Under the pieces are notes generated by a model. That model made no database searches. It was not told where the DNA came from and was given only the letters and a program-made list of their open reading frames with translations. A program made the position numbers and the translations under genes. From Nitrospirillum iridis (GTDB taxonomy: Bacteria; Pseudomonadota; Alphaproteobacteria; Azospirillales; Azospirillaceae), in contig NZ_JACIIZ010000003.1 in the NCBI RefSeq assembly GCF_014205765.1, positions 483,023 through 547,022 of the forward strand: 64,000 bases of DNA, written 5' to 3'. Shown here piece after piece: positions 8,276 to 18,285 of the stretch; within the stretch, counting starts at the first letter, position 1; each line of letters opens with the position of its first letter.

Positions 8276-10334
8276 TGGTGGTGACGAAGCCGTTGACCAC
8301 GGTGCGCAAGGTATCGGCCTCACGCCCCAGCACGTCGGAGGAGCTGAGGACGCTGCGCGCGGCCGTGCCCGTCTCGTCCGCCGCGGCGCGCACGCCGGTG
8401 ATGTTGGCGGAAACCTCGCGCGTGCCGACGGAAGCCTCCTGCACATTGCGGGCGATCTCCCGCGTGGCGGCACCCTGTTCCTCCACCGCGGAGGCCACCC
8501 CGGTGGTGATCTGGCTCATCGCCACGATGGTGGCGGTGATGCCGTCGATCGCGGACGCGGCGCGCGCCGTCTCATCCTGAATGGCACTGACCTGGGCCTG
8601 GATTTCCTCCGTCGCTTTGGCGGTCTGATTAGCCAGCGCCTTAACCTCGGAGGCCACGACAGCGAATCCCTTGCCGGCCTCTCCGGCGCGGGCGGCCTCG
8701 ATGGTGGCGTTCAGGGCCAGCAGGTTGGTCTGGCTGGCGATATCGGTGATCAGCTTGACCACGTCGCCGATGCGTTGCGCCGCCATCACCAGGCCGTCTA
8801 TGGATTGCTTGGTGCTGGACGCCTCGCGCACCGCCGCGTCGGACGTGGTTGTGGCGGTGGACATCTGGCGGGCGATTTCGGCGATGGACTGGTGAAGCTC
8901 CTCAGCCGCGGCCGCGACCGTCTGGACATTGGCCGAAGTTTCTTCCGCCGCCCCGGCGACGGTGTTGGACAGGGCGATGGTGTCGCCGGCCGACAAGGTC
9001 AGGCTGTCCGCCGCCCCGCGCAGCGACCGTTCCGCACCGGTGAAACCGGCCACCACCTGGTCAATGGAGATGGCGAAATCGTGGGTCGCGGCCTCCATCC
9101 GAACACGGCGTTGCTCCTTGGCCGCGTCCTCGGTGCGCTGGCGCTCGGCCAAGATGTCCGCCTCCTTGGCATTGGCGCGCAAGGTGGAGATGGCGCCAGC
9201 CATCTCACCAATCTCATCCGTCCGTGCTGTCATCGGCACCGCCAGGTCATGGTCGCCGCCCGCGATGTTCATCACCACCTGTGTCAGCACCGATAGCGGC
9301 CCCGTGACCCGATGGCCTACCAGCCAGACGATGCCGACCAGGACACCGCCGGCGATCAGCAACAGCAGGGTCACCAGCATCAGTGCCGTACGGGCGCTGG
9401 CATATTGCGCGTCGGCCAGGCGCATCGCCTCGGCGATGGCAGCGTCACGGATGCCCAGGATGGACGCCAGTTGCGGCACGCTGGTGCGCCGGTATTCGAC
9501 CACGTCAACCGGATACGGTACACCGGCGGCGCTCGCCTCCAGCACTTTGGCGCGAAGGGCGCCGAATGTGCCCTTATAGCCCTGTCGTGCCGCCTCGGCC
9601 GCCTTCAGCAGGCTCTCGGGCGTGCCAGCCAGGGCCAGTTGGCCCTCCACCCGCCCTTCCAGATCGTCAAGATGCCCCTGGAAGACCTGAATGTCCCGGG
9701 CGGCCTGCGGCCCTATGGGCTTGCCGCTGTTCAGCGCCTGCAACAGCAATGAGGACTGTCGGCCCGCATAGTCACGGTAGGACCAGGCCAGGATGGCGAT
9801 ATTGGCGTAGTGCCCCGCTTCTGGCGCGCGCTGCAATAATGACCGGCCTGTGGCGTTCAGTTCAGCGTTGATATCGGCCATGATGGCAAACATCCCCCTG
9901 ACATAGGCATCGACCTCGCCCGCCGGGCGGTCCGCCAGGGGGCGGGCCAGCAGTCCGTCGACAGCGCTCCGCTGGGCCGACAGCCGGCCGTCCAGGGAGG
10001 ACAAGAGCGACTTCAGATTGTCTTTGACGCCGACATCCTCCTTGGCCATCAGGTCAACCAGCGCCTTGCGCGCGGCGTCGGACTTGGCGCGTTGTTCCTT
10101 CACGAGCGCCAGGGTCGCGGGATCCGCGCTGCCCAGCGCCACCAGGGTGGGACCGCGCTCCACCGCCAAATTTTCCGTCATGCTGCCCAGCGCCGCCATG
10201 AAGCGGGCCAGGCCCTGCGCGTCCGAGGCCGCGACCGCTACGCGCCACTGCTCCAACGCCACCACGGCGCCCAACACCAGCATCAGCACGGCCACGCCCG
10301 CCAGGCACGATGCGATCAATCTACGGATGGTCAC
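8262..10334 (-). CDS. Methyl-accepting chemotaxis protein
   Basis: 690 residues. Signal anchor TM1 (about 7-28), a long helical periplasmic sensor (about 30-310) rich in Ala, Leu and Gln, TM2 (about 315-338), HAMP ([20 protein letters not shown]) and a cytoplasmic signalling domain with the conserved hairpin [20 protein letters not shown] followed by [14 protein letters not shown]. The sensor has no PAS or Cache landmark I recognise; its helical character suggests a four-helix bundle. The C-terminus (VTTIKAA) lacks a CheR/CheB-docking pentapeptide. No che genes are nearby, so it is an orphan receptor. Confidence 0.93.
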   Translation of the reverse strand: MTIRRLIASCLAGVAVLMLVLGAVVALEQWRVAVAASDAQGLARFMAALGSMTENLAVERGPTLVALGSADPATLALVKEQRAKSDAARKALVDLMAKEDVGVKDNLKSLLSSLDGRLSAQRSAVDGLLARPLADRPAGEVDAYVRGMFAIMADINAELNATGRSLLQRAPEAGHYANIAILAWSYRDYAGRQSSLLLQALNSGKPIGPQAARDIQVFQGHLDDLEGRVEGQLALAGTPESLLKAAEAARQGYKGTFGALRAKVLEASAAGVPYPVDVVEYRRTSVPQLASILGIRDAAIAEAMRLADAQYASARTALMLVTLLLLIAGGVLVGIVWLVGHRVTGPLSVLTQVVMNIAGGDHDLAVPMTARTDEIGEMAGAISTLRANAKEADILAERQRTEDAAKEQRRVRMEAATHDFAISIDQVVAGFTGAERSLRGAADSLTLSAGDTIALSNTVAGAAEETSANVQTVAAAAEELHQSIAEIARQMSTATTTSDAAVREASSTKQSIDGLVMAAQRIGDVVKLITDIASQTNLLALNATIEAARAGEAGKGFAVVASEVKALANQTAKATEEIQAQVSAIQDETARAASAIDGITATIVAMSQITTGVASAVEEQGAATREIARNVQEASVGTREVSANITGVRAAADETGTAARSVLSSSDVLGREADTLRTVVNGFVTTIKAA

Positions 10335-10758
10335 CGGACGTCTCCCCGTTACGTTCCTGGCGGCGTTCTTCGACCGCCGACATCACCCACGGCCGCTGTC
10401 CCGCAACAGCCAACCGAAGTGGTTAATCCCGAGTTCACAGGGTGGGGGCAAAGCGCTGAACAAACCGTTAAGGCCAGGCCGGGCTTCAGCCATCGTCCGT
10501 TGGGTCTCGGCCGTCACATTCAGGCCAGCAATAGGACATGTTCGAACTATCGATTTGATGGTCTGCAGCGGCGGATGATATCCCCGGTTAAGGAGGAGGC
10601 CGCCTAATAATCGTCCTGGAAGACGCCTGAGAACCGCCGGGAACCCTTGTGAATTCCTCGGGCATCAAGCGGCCAACCCGCCGCCCCACCTTTCGGCGTC
10701 ACCCATCAGTCGACGCCTTTCCACCAACGAGTTCTACTGGGATATGGTGACTCGGACT
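10335..10758. other. Intergenic region, no gene seen
   Basis: 424 nt between the divergent chemotaxis receptor and VOC genes. It presumably holds both promoters, but I see no convincing -35/-10 pair, inverted repeat or conserved reading frame. A GGGGAG element about 12 nt before the receptor ATG is the only ribosome-site candidate on that side. Confidence 0.5.
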
Positions 10759-11193
10759 ATGCCGACGTATCAATACTGGCACCATCACGGGGCCATCAGC
10801 GTTCCGGATTTGGAAGCCGCCATCGCCTGGTATGATTCCGTGCTGGGCTTCAAGTTGGAACGGCGCATCCGTATCGATGCCATTCCGGCCGACGTGGCCT
10901 TCGTGCGCAACGGGCCGTTGCGCATGGAGATCTTCCAGGTGCCGGAAGCGCATCCCCTGCCCGACGAACGCCGCATTCCCAACCAGGACCTGAAGACGCA
11001 TGGCAATAAGCACGTGTCCTTCGCCACGGACGACGTGCACGCGCTTGCCGATGAGCTGCGGCGGCGGGGCGCCGACATCGTCTTCGTTGCCGATTTCGAA
11101 TGGGGTTCCAACGTCTTCCTGCGCGACAACGCCGGCAACCTGATCGAGTTCGTGCAGGAAAAGCCGGAAACGGAAACGCGGGCTCATCTTTAG
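10759..11193 (+). CDS. VOC-superfamily (glyoxalase/dioxygenase fold) protein
   Basis: 144 residues from ATG 10759 (MPTYQYWHHHGA); an ATG 15 nt upstream (10744) is equally possible because neither has a clear ribosome site. It is a single vicinal-oxygen-chelate domain with the typical HHHGAISVPDLEAAIAWYDSVLGF start, HVSFATDDVHALADEL in the middle and FLRDNAGNLIEFVQ near the end. The His (HGAIS), His (KHVSF) and Glu (LIEFV) fit the metal-ligand positions of the fold. The substrate is unknown; family members include glyoxalases, extradiol dioxygenases and lactoylglutathione lyases. It is monocistronic with a strong terminator downstream. Confidence 0.82.
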   Translation: MPTYQYWHHHGAISVPDLEAAIAWYDSVLGFKLERRIRIDAIPADVAFVRNGPLRMEIFQVPEAHPLPDERRIPNQDLKTHGNKHVSFATDDVHALADELRRRGADIVFVADFEWGSNVFLRDNAGNLIEFVQEKPETETRAHL

Positions 11194-11270
11194 GCCCGGG
11201 TGCGATCATGGATGATCGCGCCCCGGTCGTGACTTGTTCACGAGAGAGAGGGCGAGGCCAGGCGTCTCAG

Positions 11271-11311
11271 GAACAACCCCGCGCAATCCCGTGCGCGGGG
11301 TTGTTCTTTTT
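11271..11311 (+). terminator. Strong rho-independent terminator
   Basis: A perfect 15-bp stem (11271-11285 with 11292-11306, arm GAACAACCCCGCGCA), a 6-nt loop and then five T (11307-11311). It ends the VOC transcript and lies 9 nt from the stop of the convergent small gene at 11320. A second, weaker inverted repeat with GATCAT at its core occurs at about 11200-11226. Confidence 0.9.
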
Positions 11312-11319
11312 AAATCAGC

Positions 11320-11547
11320 TCATTTGGCAGCTTTCTTCGCTGCTGGTTTGAATAGGAAGCGCAGCAGGAACAGGACCAGCTTGAAGTTCAGCATCCTCAG
11401 CAGCGCCCGCGCCTCCTCCGGTCGCAGCTTGGCGGTCATGGGCATCGCGCCGAAGATCTTGCCTTTGATGACCAGGGTATCGCCCTCACCACTGATGCTG
11501 GCGACTGTCATCAGTTCCTTATTGTCGGCTCCATAGATCTTGACCAT
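11320..11547 (-). CDS. Conserved small protein next to an FAD oxidoreductase
   Basis: 75 residues (MVKIYGADNKELMTVASISG). The N-terminal half is beta-like and polar with a GDTLVIKGKIFGAMPMTAKL stretch; the C-terminal half is a hydrophobic/basic helix (LNFKLVLFLLRFLFKPAAKKAAK) that could sit in or on the membrane. It starts 3 nt after the stop of the oxidoreductase gene and is clearly in its operon. I do not recognise a named family; a membrane-tethering accessory to the oxidoreductase is a guess from context. Confidence 0.7.
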   Translation of the reverse strand: MVKIYGADNKELMTVASISGEGDTLVIKGKIFGAMPMTAKLRPEEARALLRMLNFKLVLFLLRFLFKPAAKKAAK

Positions 11548-11550
11548 GGC

Positions 11551-13140
11551 TCAGGCCCCCACGGCGCGATCGAAATCGATGCCCAGATCGTCGAACATCT
11601 TGATGGCAGTGGCGCGGCCGGCGCCATAAACACCGCCGCCCGGGTGCATGAAAGGCCCCACCAGATAAAGCCCCTCCACGCCTGGCACCGTGAAGTTTCC
11701 AAGGTCCGGCGTCGGGCGGTGGGCCATGGTCTGGTACATGAAGGGGGCGGCGCCGTGCATGTCGCCGTTCACGAAGCTGTTGGGGGAACTGCGTTCCATG
11801 TCCAGCGGCGACCAGGTGGTGCGGGCGATGATGTTGTCGTCCGTCAGGCTGGGTGTGAACCTGCGGTAGAAGCTGAGATTGTAGTCCGCGACCTCTTCCT
11901 TGATTTCGTCCCAGCGGGCGGCCCCGCCATCCTCAAGGCGATAAGGCGCCATGGTGATGGAATGCCAGATGCCGGCACCGGGCGGGGCGCGGGTGGGGTC
12001 GGCGTGGGTCTCATCGCTGCCGCCGGTCAGCGGGCGCTTGGGCAGACGCCCACGGCGCAGGCAATCGAAATCGTCCAGCATCTCGGGCAGGCTGTCGAAG
12101 GTGTAGTACTCCAGCATCGTGGCGGTGGCGACCTCCGGGCCGGCGTAGAAGGTCGCCTGTTTCTTCAAATCATAATGGCTGACGAACAGGCTGAAGGTCG
12201 AGGTGTTCACCCGCTCCGCCCGCTTCACCACCTTCTCCTCCACGGCGTCGCCGAGGAAATGGCGGATGCGGTGGGGATGGATGGCGGCGATGACGCCGTC
12301 CTTGCCCGACACGACCTCGCCATCCGCCAGTTGCAGCCCGGTGGCCTTGCCGCCGGAAACGATGACCCTGCTCACCTCCGCGTTCAGGCGGATTTCGCCA
12401 CCGTAGTGCTCCACGCAGCGCACCAAGGCGTCGGTCAGACCGCCGCTGCCGCCGACGGGCTGGGAGACACCATAGGTATGGATGATGCCGGGCATCAGAT
12501 AGATGCCCATGCCGGTGCCCAGTTCATCCGGCATCTGCAGATTCTCGGTCACCAGCTTCAGCAGGTGCATCTTGACGCGCGGATGTTCGAAGGTGCTGTC
12601 GATGATGTCGACGGAACTGCGGCTCATGGCGTCCAGCATTTCCCGCCCCTCATCGCTCTGGTCCAGCATGGCGATGAAGGCGCCCATCGGCAGCGGGGGG
12701 GCGTATAGGCCGGAGACGAACATGGGCAGCATTTCCATGCTGCGCCGGGCGAAGGCCCGGTAGGTCTCCGCATCCTTGGCGGAGAACTTGGCGATCTCGG
12801 CGCAGGCCCGGTCCAGGTCCTTGTAGGTGATGAGGAAGCTCTGGTCGGCGAAGATGCTGGCGTAGGGCACGTCGGAGTAGTTGTACTTCAGCCCGAACTT
12901 GGCGAAGAGGCCCAGTTCGTCCTGCGTGATCATGGGATTTCCCTGGATCATGATGTGGACGCTGGAATGTAGGTCATGGCGGTAGCCGGGGGTGTTCAGT
13001 TCCCGGGTCACCACGCCGCCACCCGGCCAGGCCTGGCGCTCCACCACCAACACCTTCTTGCCCGCCTTGGCCAGATAGGCGGCGGCCACCAGCCCGTTAT
13101 GGCCGGCACCCATGACGACAACGTCGTATTTGCCCGACAT
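11551..13140 (-). CDS. Phytoene-desaturase-like FAD-dependent oxidoreductase
   Basis: 529 residues with an N-terminal dinucleotide-binding motif GAGHNGLVAAAYLAKAGKKV followed by VVERQAWPGG, and a C-terminal FAD motif GLYLVGPFMHPGGGVYGAGR. It belongs to the COG1233 amine-oxidase/carotenoid-desaturase group and resembles PYROXD2-like proteins more than true CrtI, since no carotenoid genes are nearby. The substrate is unknown. It lies in a three-gene minus-strand operon with an upstream SDR (gap 34 nt) and the downstream 75-residue protein (gap 3 nt). Two redox enzymes plus a small membrane-like partner suggest oxidation of a hydrophobic alcohol or terpenoid. Confidence 0.87.
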   Translation of the reverse strand: MSGKYDVVVMGAGHNGLVAAAYLAKAGKKVLVVERQAWPGGGVVTRELNTPGYRHDLHSSVHIMIQGNPMITQDELGLFAKFGLKYNYSDVPYASIFADQSFLITYKDLDRACAEIAKFSAKDAETYRAFARRSMEMLPMFVSGLYAPPLPMGAFIAMLDQSDEGREMLDAMSRSSVDIIDSTFEHPRVKMHLLKLVTENLQMPDELGTGMGIYLMPGIIHTYGVSQPVGGSGGLTDALVRCVEHYGGEIRLNAEVSRVIVSGGKATGLQLADGEVVSGKDGVIAAIHPHRIRHFLGDAVEEKVVKRAERVNTSTFSLFVSHYDLKKQATFYAGPEVATATMLEYYTFDSLPEMLDDFDCLRRGRLPKRPLTGGSDETHADPTRAPPGAGIWHSITMAPYRLEDGGAARWDEIKEEVADYNLSFYRRFTPSLTDDNIIARTTWSPLDMERSSPNSFVNGDMHGAAPFMYQTMAHRPTPDLGNFTVPGVEGLYLVGPFMHPGGGVYGAGRATAIKMFDDLGIDFDRAVGA

Positions 13141-13174
13141 CTTGGAATCTCCCTATAGATATTTGATTTTATTA

Positions 13175-14011
13175 CTATATTTCCGCAACCATAGCGCGGA
13201 AGGGGGCGATGCCCGGGACATGGCTGCTGGTGCCGCCGTCCACCACCAGGCATTGGCCGGTGACGTAGCGCGCCTCATCCGACGCTAGGTAGGCGACGGC
13301 ATGGGCCAAATCTTCCGGCCGGCCCAGATAGGGGGTCAGCGTCTCCGCCTCCACGATCTCGCGCAGGCGGGGGGGCAGTTTCTCCAGCGCCGTGGGCGAC
13401 AGGGTCAGGCCCGGCAGCACGGCGTTGCAGCGCACGCCGCGTTTGCCATGACTGGCGGCGATGCAGCGGGTCAGCTGGATGACGGCGGCCTTGCTGGCGC
13501 TGTAGGCGGCCTGGATGATGTGGCCTTGCAGGGCCAGGTTGGAGGCGGTGTTGATGATGGCCCCGCCGAACTCCCGCCCCTCCCCGGCCTTCACCAGATG
13601 CGGCAGGGCGTGCTTGCAGGCCAGCATGGTGCCGCGCACGTTCACGGCGAAGCTGCGGTCCCAAACCTCCAGATCCATGGTTTCAACATCGGTGTCGCGC
13701 AGGCCCATGGACAGGTCGGCGGCGTTGTTGTCCAGGATGTCCAGACGGCCGAAGGCCGATAGGGTGGCGTCGATCATCGCGCGGATGGAGAGTTCGTCGG
13801 CCAGATCCAGGTGCACGGCCAGGGCCTCCCCCCCACCGGCGTTGATGCGCGCCGCCACCGCCTCGGCCGGGGCCTGCGCGATATCGGCCAGCACGACACG
13901 GGCGCCACGCTCGGCCAGGAGAAGCGCGGTGGCGGCGCCGATACCGCCGCCGGCACCGGTGATGATGGCCACCTTGCCCATCAAGGAACCCTGAATTCTC
14001 TGATTTTCCAT
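13175..14011 (-). CDS. Short-chain dehydrogenase/reductase
   Basis: 278 residues. Classical SDR: the cofactor motif TGAGGGIGAA with Asp in VVLADIAQ suggests NAD preference; NNAADLS follows, the catalytic Ser lies in NTASNLALQ, Tyr-x-x-x-Lys is YSASKAA, and the C-terminus has YVTGQCLVVDGG. A later start at 13981 (MGKVAIITGAG) would remove ten residues and is also credible. It is the first gene of the SDR/oxidoreductase/small-protein operon and is divergent from an HxlR regulator 153 nt away, which probably controls it. The substrate is unknown. Confidence 0.9.
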   Translation of the reverse strand: MENQRIQGSLMGKVAIITGAGGGIGAATALLLAERGARVVLADIAQAPAEAVAARINAGGGEALAVHLDLADELSIRAMIDATLSAFGRLDILDNNAADLSMGLRDTDVETMDLEVWDRSFAVNVRGTMLACKHALPHLVKAGEGREFGGAIINTASNLALQGHIIQAAYSASKAAVIQLTRCIAASHGKRGVRCNAVLPGLTLSPTALEKLPPRLREIVEAETLTPYLGRPEDLAHAVAYLASDEARYVTGQCLVVDGGTSSHVPGIAPFRAMVAEI

Positions 14012-14163
14012 CTAAGGCACCGCTCCCGCCGGCCATTCTTGACTGTTGGGCCGCAGGCTAAGAGCAGCGGGGAATGGGCGGAAGACGGCACCTTTTTGTG
14101 CCCTACCCATTCCCCGGCGATGCCCTATAAAGGCGGGGCGAACAGCGACGGCATGGGGATGGA

Positions 14164-14688
14164 ATGGTCACGGACGCGCCGCCCGGAAAGGTGCGCAGAC
14201 AGGTGAATGTCGAGGCTGAATTGGCCCGGGTGGCACGGGTGCTGAACGTGGCCGACCTCGACCAGCATCCGGGTGGCCGCCGGCTGGCCGCCATGGTGCG
14301 CAGCATGGCCACGGACGGCCGGGGCCGGGAAGATCCCATCCGCGAGATCTTTGGCCGACTGGGCGACAAATGGAGCACGCTGCTGCTGCTGCTGCTGAGC
14401 GCCGGCCCCTTCCGCCACGCCACCCTGCGCCGCCTGGTGGGGGCCGTCACCGACGAGGCCCGCATCTCCCAGCGCATGCTGACCCTGCGCCTGCGCTCCC
14501 TGGAGCGGGATGGCCTGGTGGATCGGCGGGTCACCCCCAGCGTGCCGCCCCAGGTGGAATACGCCCTGACCGATCTAGGGCACGACCTGCTGGCCCAGGT
14601 GGAAAGCCTGATGGGCTGGGTGCGCCGGCACCATGCGGCCATCCTGGCCGCCCGCGCCCGCTTCCAGGACAGCGGGCCCGAGGACTGA
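14164..14688 (+). CDS. HxlR-family transcriptional regulator
   Basis: 174 residues. A winged-helix HxlR domain occupies about 55-155: IREIFGRLGDKWSTLLLLLL, then RISQRMLTLRLRSLERDGLV as the recognition region and YALTDLGHDLL at the wing. The N-terminal 50 residues are an extension not typical of the family (about 110-130 residues). HxlR proteins often sense aldehydes or redox stress. It is divergent from the SDR operon, its likely target. The next gene is a convergent LysR 18 nt away. Confidence 0.87.
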   Translation: MVTDAPPGKVRRQVNVEAELARVARVLNVADLDQHPGGRRLAAMVRSMATDGRGREDPIREIFGRLGDKWSTLLLLLLSAGPFRHATLRRLVGAVTDEARISQRMLTLRLRSLERDGLVDRRVTPSVPPQVEYALTDLGHDLLAQVESLMGWVRRHHAAILAARARFQDSGPED

Positions 14689-14706
14689 CCCCATACGCGC
14701 GTGGCG

Positions 14707-15639
14707 TTATTCCGCTGCGGTCCGCAGGCCCGCCGCCGCGTCACCGGCAGCGGCGCACATCTGGTCCACCACCCAGGCCAATGCCTGGTCCTGGTTTTGG
14801 ATACGGTGCCACTGCGCCGACATGCGCACCTTGGGCATGTCGAAGGGCACCGGCGCGATCTTCAGCGGCAAGGTGGTGGCCAGCAGCGTCGCCAGGCGGC
14901 GATGCATGGTGCCGAGGCGCCGGGTGCCCAACAGGAAATGGGCGACATCGGTGAATGACGGCGCCACCACCTCCACCCGGCGGGTGACGTGGGTGGTACG
15001 GGCGAACCAATCCTCGAACGTCGGCGTGCGGGTGCGACCGTGGGACACGGTGACGTGGCCCAGACGGGAATAGGTTTCAGGATCAATCACGCGATCGAAC
15101 TGGTCATTGCCCGCCCAGGCGACGACGACATAGTCATCCTCGAACAGCAACCGGGTGGGATGATCGGCGGAGGTGTACTGTTCCGCCGTGATCAGCAGGT
15201 CGACCTCCGCCTTCTCCAGCCGCTCCACCGGGGCATCCTCCAACGCCGCCACGTCGAAGACCATGCCCGGTGCCAGATCCGCGATGCGGCGCAGGGTATC
15301 GGCCAGCAACACGCGGATCATGTAGTCAGACGCCAGGACGGTGACCTGCCGGGCCGATTCCGCCGGCACGAACACCGACTTGGCGGTGATGGTCATGCGG
15401 ATCTGCAATAGCGCGTTGCGCACCGGCTCAACCAGCGCTTCGGCGCGCGGGGTCAGCACCATGCGGCGCCCCACGGGCACCAGCAGATCATCCCCGAAGA
15501 ACTCACGCAGGCGGTTCAGCGCGCCGCTCATGGCGGGCTGGCTCAGATGCACGCGCTCCGCCGCCACCGACACGTTCTGTTCGGCCAGCAGCGCGTTCAG
15601 CGCCACCAACAGGTTGAGGTCCAGTCCATCAAAGCGCAT
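14707..15639 (-). CDS. NodD-like LysR-family regulator
   Basis: 310 residues. The start is placed at 15639 (MRFDGLDLNLL), the standard LysR N-terminus; the open frame continues 50 codons upstream without similarity. The helix-turn-helix reads VSVAAERVHLSQPAMSGALN and is followed by the NodD/NahR/SyrM-type wing GRRMVLTPRAEALVEP. The effector domain ends in a long helix. It is very similar to a second LysR at 37954-38895 in the same window. It is divergent from a TonB receptor (415 nt between starts), and pobA lies 4 kb away, so an aromatic or phenolic effector is plausible. Confidence 0.92.
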   Translation of the reverse strand: MRFDGLDLNLLVALNALLAEQNVSVAAERVHLSQPAMSGALNRLREFFGDDLLVPVGRRMVLTPRAEALVEPVRNALLQIRMTITAKSVFVPAESARQVTVLASDYMIRVLLADTLRRIADLAPGMVFDVAALEDAPVERLEKAEVDLLITAEQYTSADHPTRLLFEDDYVVVAWAGNDQFDRVIDPETYSRLGHVTVSHGRTRTPTFEDWFARTTHVTRRVEVVAPSFTDVAHFLLGTRRLGTMHRRLATLLATTLPLKIAPVPFDMPKVRMSAQWHRIQNQDQALAWVVDQMCAAAGDAAAGLRTAAE

Positions 15640-16054
15640 GGCCACCGCCCGGTCATCGTTCTTGTCGTCGCCGATGCATGCGCTGTCACCCGCATGCCGG
15701 ACGCCCCCATTTGCCAAACCCTGTGGCCGGGCGCCCGCCTCCCGCCCCACTATAGGCCGGCACGCTCCGGGCATTTCAAGAAAAACCATTCCCCGCGATA
15801 TCGATTGAATGACTAGATCATCCCTATTTGCCGCAGCGCAACAATGGTTGCACAGATGGCGCCAAAGCCGAATTCATCGAATTGTGCGGGAGGCCGCCCC
15901 CGCCCCATTTATATTCGGGTCGCTGATAGAACCTATCGTATCGTTCATTTTGACGGATGCGGCGCGCCTTCCCCATTGTTGCCCCACAAAAAAGTGGGGA
16001 GCGGTGACGGTCACAGATGCCGGCCGCCCTTCCCATGCCGTGAGGGAGGTTACC
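15640..16054. other. Divergent regulatory region between LysR and TonB receptor
   Basis: 415 nt without a credible gene. The receptor frame stays open through it from 15809, but that stretch has no signal peptide or similarity, and the SD-preceded start is at 16055. It is moderately AT-rich around 15780-15960 and includes a short near-palindrome AATTCATCGAATT (about 15881-15893). LysR-type binding is expected here because both flanking genes start outward from it, but I cannot define a site. Confidence 0.45.
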
Positions 16055-18217
16055 ATGCAGGGACGCGCCGCGACCCCGGGAGTCGTATCCGTGAACAATC
16101 AAAGCCTGAACCGCCACCGGTGGCTCACCGGCACCGCATTGCTGGGCCTGGCCGTGGCGGGCACCCTGCCCGCCCGTGCGCAGACGACGGCCCCGGCGGA
16201 CACGGGCGCGCTGACGGAAATCGTCGTGACGGCGGAACGGCGCAGCACCGACGTGCAGAAGACACCCATCGCCATCACCACCGTGACCGGCGAGGCCTTG
16301 GCCCAACAGGGCACCGTGAACCTGCAGAACGCCATCGCGCTGATCCCCAGCGTCCAGGTGCAGCAGACCAACTTCGGCGCCACCTTCTATATCCGCGGCA
16401 TCGGCACACGGGGCACGGACGGTCCCTCACCCGTGGCGGTGAACATCGACGGTGTCTACCAGGAACGGGCGGAGGTGACGAATTCCGCCTTCGCCGACGT
16501 CAACCGGGTGGAGGTGCTGCGCGGCCCCCAGGGCACCCTGTATGGCCGCAACGCCAACGGCGGCAGCGTCAACGTCATCACCAACGGTCCCGTCCTCGGC
16601 CGGGTCGAGGGGGCGGGCACCCTGCAATACGGCAACTACAACACCTTGAAGACGGAGGGCGTGATCAACGTGCCGCTGGGCGACAAGGTGGCGGTGCGCG
16701 GCGTCTTCTCCTCTTACTCCCACGACGGCTACCTGTCGAACGGACTGGACGACGCCGACGAGAAGTATGGCCGCGTCAAGGTGCTGGCGCAGCCGACGGA
16801 TGACGTCCGTGTTCTGCTGGAGGCCGACCTGCAGAAGGACGGCGGCAAGGGGGCCGGCAACGTGCGGCTGCCGGTCGACAGCCGCAGCAACCCCTGGGAA
16901 GGCGACGATTATTCAAGCATGTACGCCATTCCCACCGGCGACGCGCTGTATTGCAACCCGCACTGCACCGCCAGCTACGACATGCAGAACGTCGATGTCC
17001 ATGGACAGGTGGACTGGGACGCGAAATTCGCCAACCTGACCTTGCTGGCCGCCCACCAGGATTTTGAAAAAACCTACGTCCAACCCTTTTCCGGCACCTA
17101 CGAGCGCTATCACCTGCCGCTGATCCAGAATTCGGTGGAGTTCCGCCTGGCGTCGGAGGATGACAGCCGGCTCAAATGGGTGGCGGGCTTCTACTACCTG
17201 AACCAGGATGACAGCGGCGCGAAGAAGACCAACTACACCTTCGACAGCGTGGAGAACGTCGTCCACGGCACGGTGGACAGCAAGGCGGTGTTCGGTCAGG
17301 CGACCTACCCCGTGACCGATCGCCTGCGCGTCACCGCCGGCCTGCGCTACACCAACGACACGCTGGAAGAGACGGACGAGTCCGGCACCCAAACCGCCAC
17401 CACCGTGGCCAGCCCGATGAAGGCCACCTTCGCCAAGACCACCTACAAGGTCGGGGTGGAATATGATCTGGCGGCGGCCAACATGCTCTATGCCCAGGTG
17501 TCCACCGGCTACAAGGCCGGCGGCCTGTCCACCTTCACCGGCAATTACGGGCCGGAGGAGATCACCGCTTATGAGGTGGGATCAAAGAACCGCTTCCTGA
17601 ACGACCGGCTGCAAATCAATCTGGCCGCCTATTACTATGAATACACCGGCTATCAGCTGAGCTATTACCACTACGTCAATGATACGCCGGAGTTTTTCAC
17701 CTCCAACGTTCCCGGCACCACCAAGGTCTATGGCTGGGAAGCGGAGGGCAGCTACATGCTGACCCCGGACGACCGCGTCGACTTCTCCGTCAACAACGGC
17801 TACAGCAGCTTCGGCAACGCCACCGTCCTGCTCAGCTGCGGCGCGGACATCTGCGCCACAGCGTTGGGCGGGCGCGAATTGCCCCGCAACCCGCGCTGGA
17901 CCGGCACGGCCGCGTATGAGCACACGTTCAATCTCAATGACGGCGCGCGCGTGACCGCCGGCGTGAACATGCAGGCGAAGTCCAGCTACTACATCGACCT
18001 GCTGCGGTTCAGCTATTCCGAGGCCGACCCCTATTCCATCTGGAACGGCAAGATCACTTATGAGGCGCCGAACGGTCAGTGGTCGATCAGCGCCTATGTC
18101 AACAACATCGGCAACACGCCGGTGGTGCAGCAGGCCAACACGGCGGGTTCCGTCAACGTTTACAGTGTCATCGGCGACCCCCGCACCTATGGCGTCGTGT
18201 TGCACGCCAAATTCTGA
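16055..18217 (+). CDS. TonB-dependent receptor near the pobA locus
   Basis: 720 residues from ATG 16055, which is preceded by GAGGGAGG. A GTG at 16091 with its own GGGAG would give a shorter and more typical signal peptide (RWLTGTALLGLAVAGTLPARAQ) and cannot be excluded. The TonB box-like ALTEIVVTAERR, plug (RNANGGSVNVITNGP, VEVLRGPQGTLYGRNANGG) and barrel end VLHAKF are all present. It belongs to the large alphaproteobacterial receptor family typified by IIVTAxRR boxes. With a NodD-like LysR on one side and an AraC/pobA pair on the other, uptake of an aromatic or phenolic compound is a reasonable inference, not shown. Confidence 0.9.
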   Translation: MQGRAATPGVVSVNNQSLNRHRWLTGTALLGLAVAGTLPARAQTTAPADTGALTEIVVTAERRSTDVQKTPIAITTVTGEALAQQGTVNLQNAIALIPSVQVQQTNFGATFYIRGIGTRGTDGPSPVAVNIDGVYQERAEVTNSAFADVNRVEVLRGPQGTLYGRNANGGSVNVITNGPVLGRVEGAGTLQYGNYNTLKTEGVINVPLGDKVAVRGVFSSYSHDGYLSNGLDDADEKYGRVKVLAQPTDDVRVLLEADLQKDGGKGAGNVRLPVDSRSNPWEGDDYSSMYAIPTGDALYCNPHCTASYDMQNVDVHGQVDWDAKFANLTLLAAHQDFEKTYVQPFSGTYERYHLPLIQNSVEFRLASEDDSRLKWVAGFYYLNQDDSGAKKTNYTFDSVENVVHGTVDSKAVFGQATYPVTDRLRVTAGLRYTNDTLEETDESGTQTATTVASPMKATFAKTTYKVGVEYDLAAANMLYAQVSTGYKAGGLSTFTGNYGPEEITAYEVGSKNRFLNDRLQINLAAYYYEYTGYQLSYYHYVNDTPEFFTSNVPGTTKVYGWEAEGSYMLTPDDRVDFSVNNGYSSFGNATVLLSCGADICATALGGRELPRNPRWTGTAAYEHTFNLNDGARVTAGVNMQAKSSYYIDLLRFSYSEADPYSIWNGKITYEAPNGQWSISAYVNNIGNTPVVQQANTAGSVNVYSVIGDPRTYGVVLHAKF

Positions 18218-18231
18218 GGTGTCTTTGCGAC

Positions 18232-18266
18232 GCCGTCTCCTGGGGGCACCTCCCCCAGGAGACGGC
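18232..18266. terminator. Hairpin between convergent receptor and AraC genes
   Basis: A perfect 15-bp stem (GCCGTCTCCTGGGGG, 18232-18246, with 18252-18266) and a 5-nt loop. There is no T-tract on either strand, so it may act as a bidirectional pause or RNA-stabilising hairpin rather than a classic terminator. It starts 14 nt after the receptor stop. Confidence 0.65.
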
Positions 18267-18285
18267 CCCAGGAGACAGCGTCGCT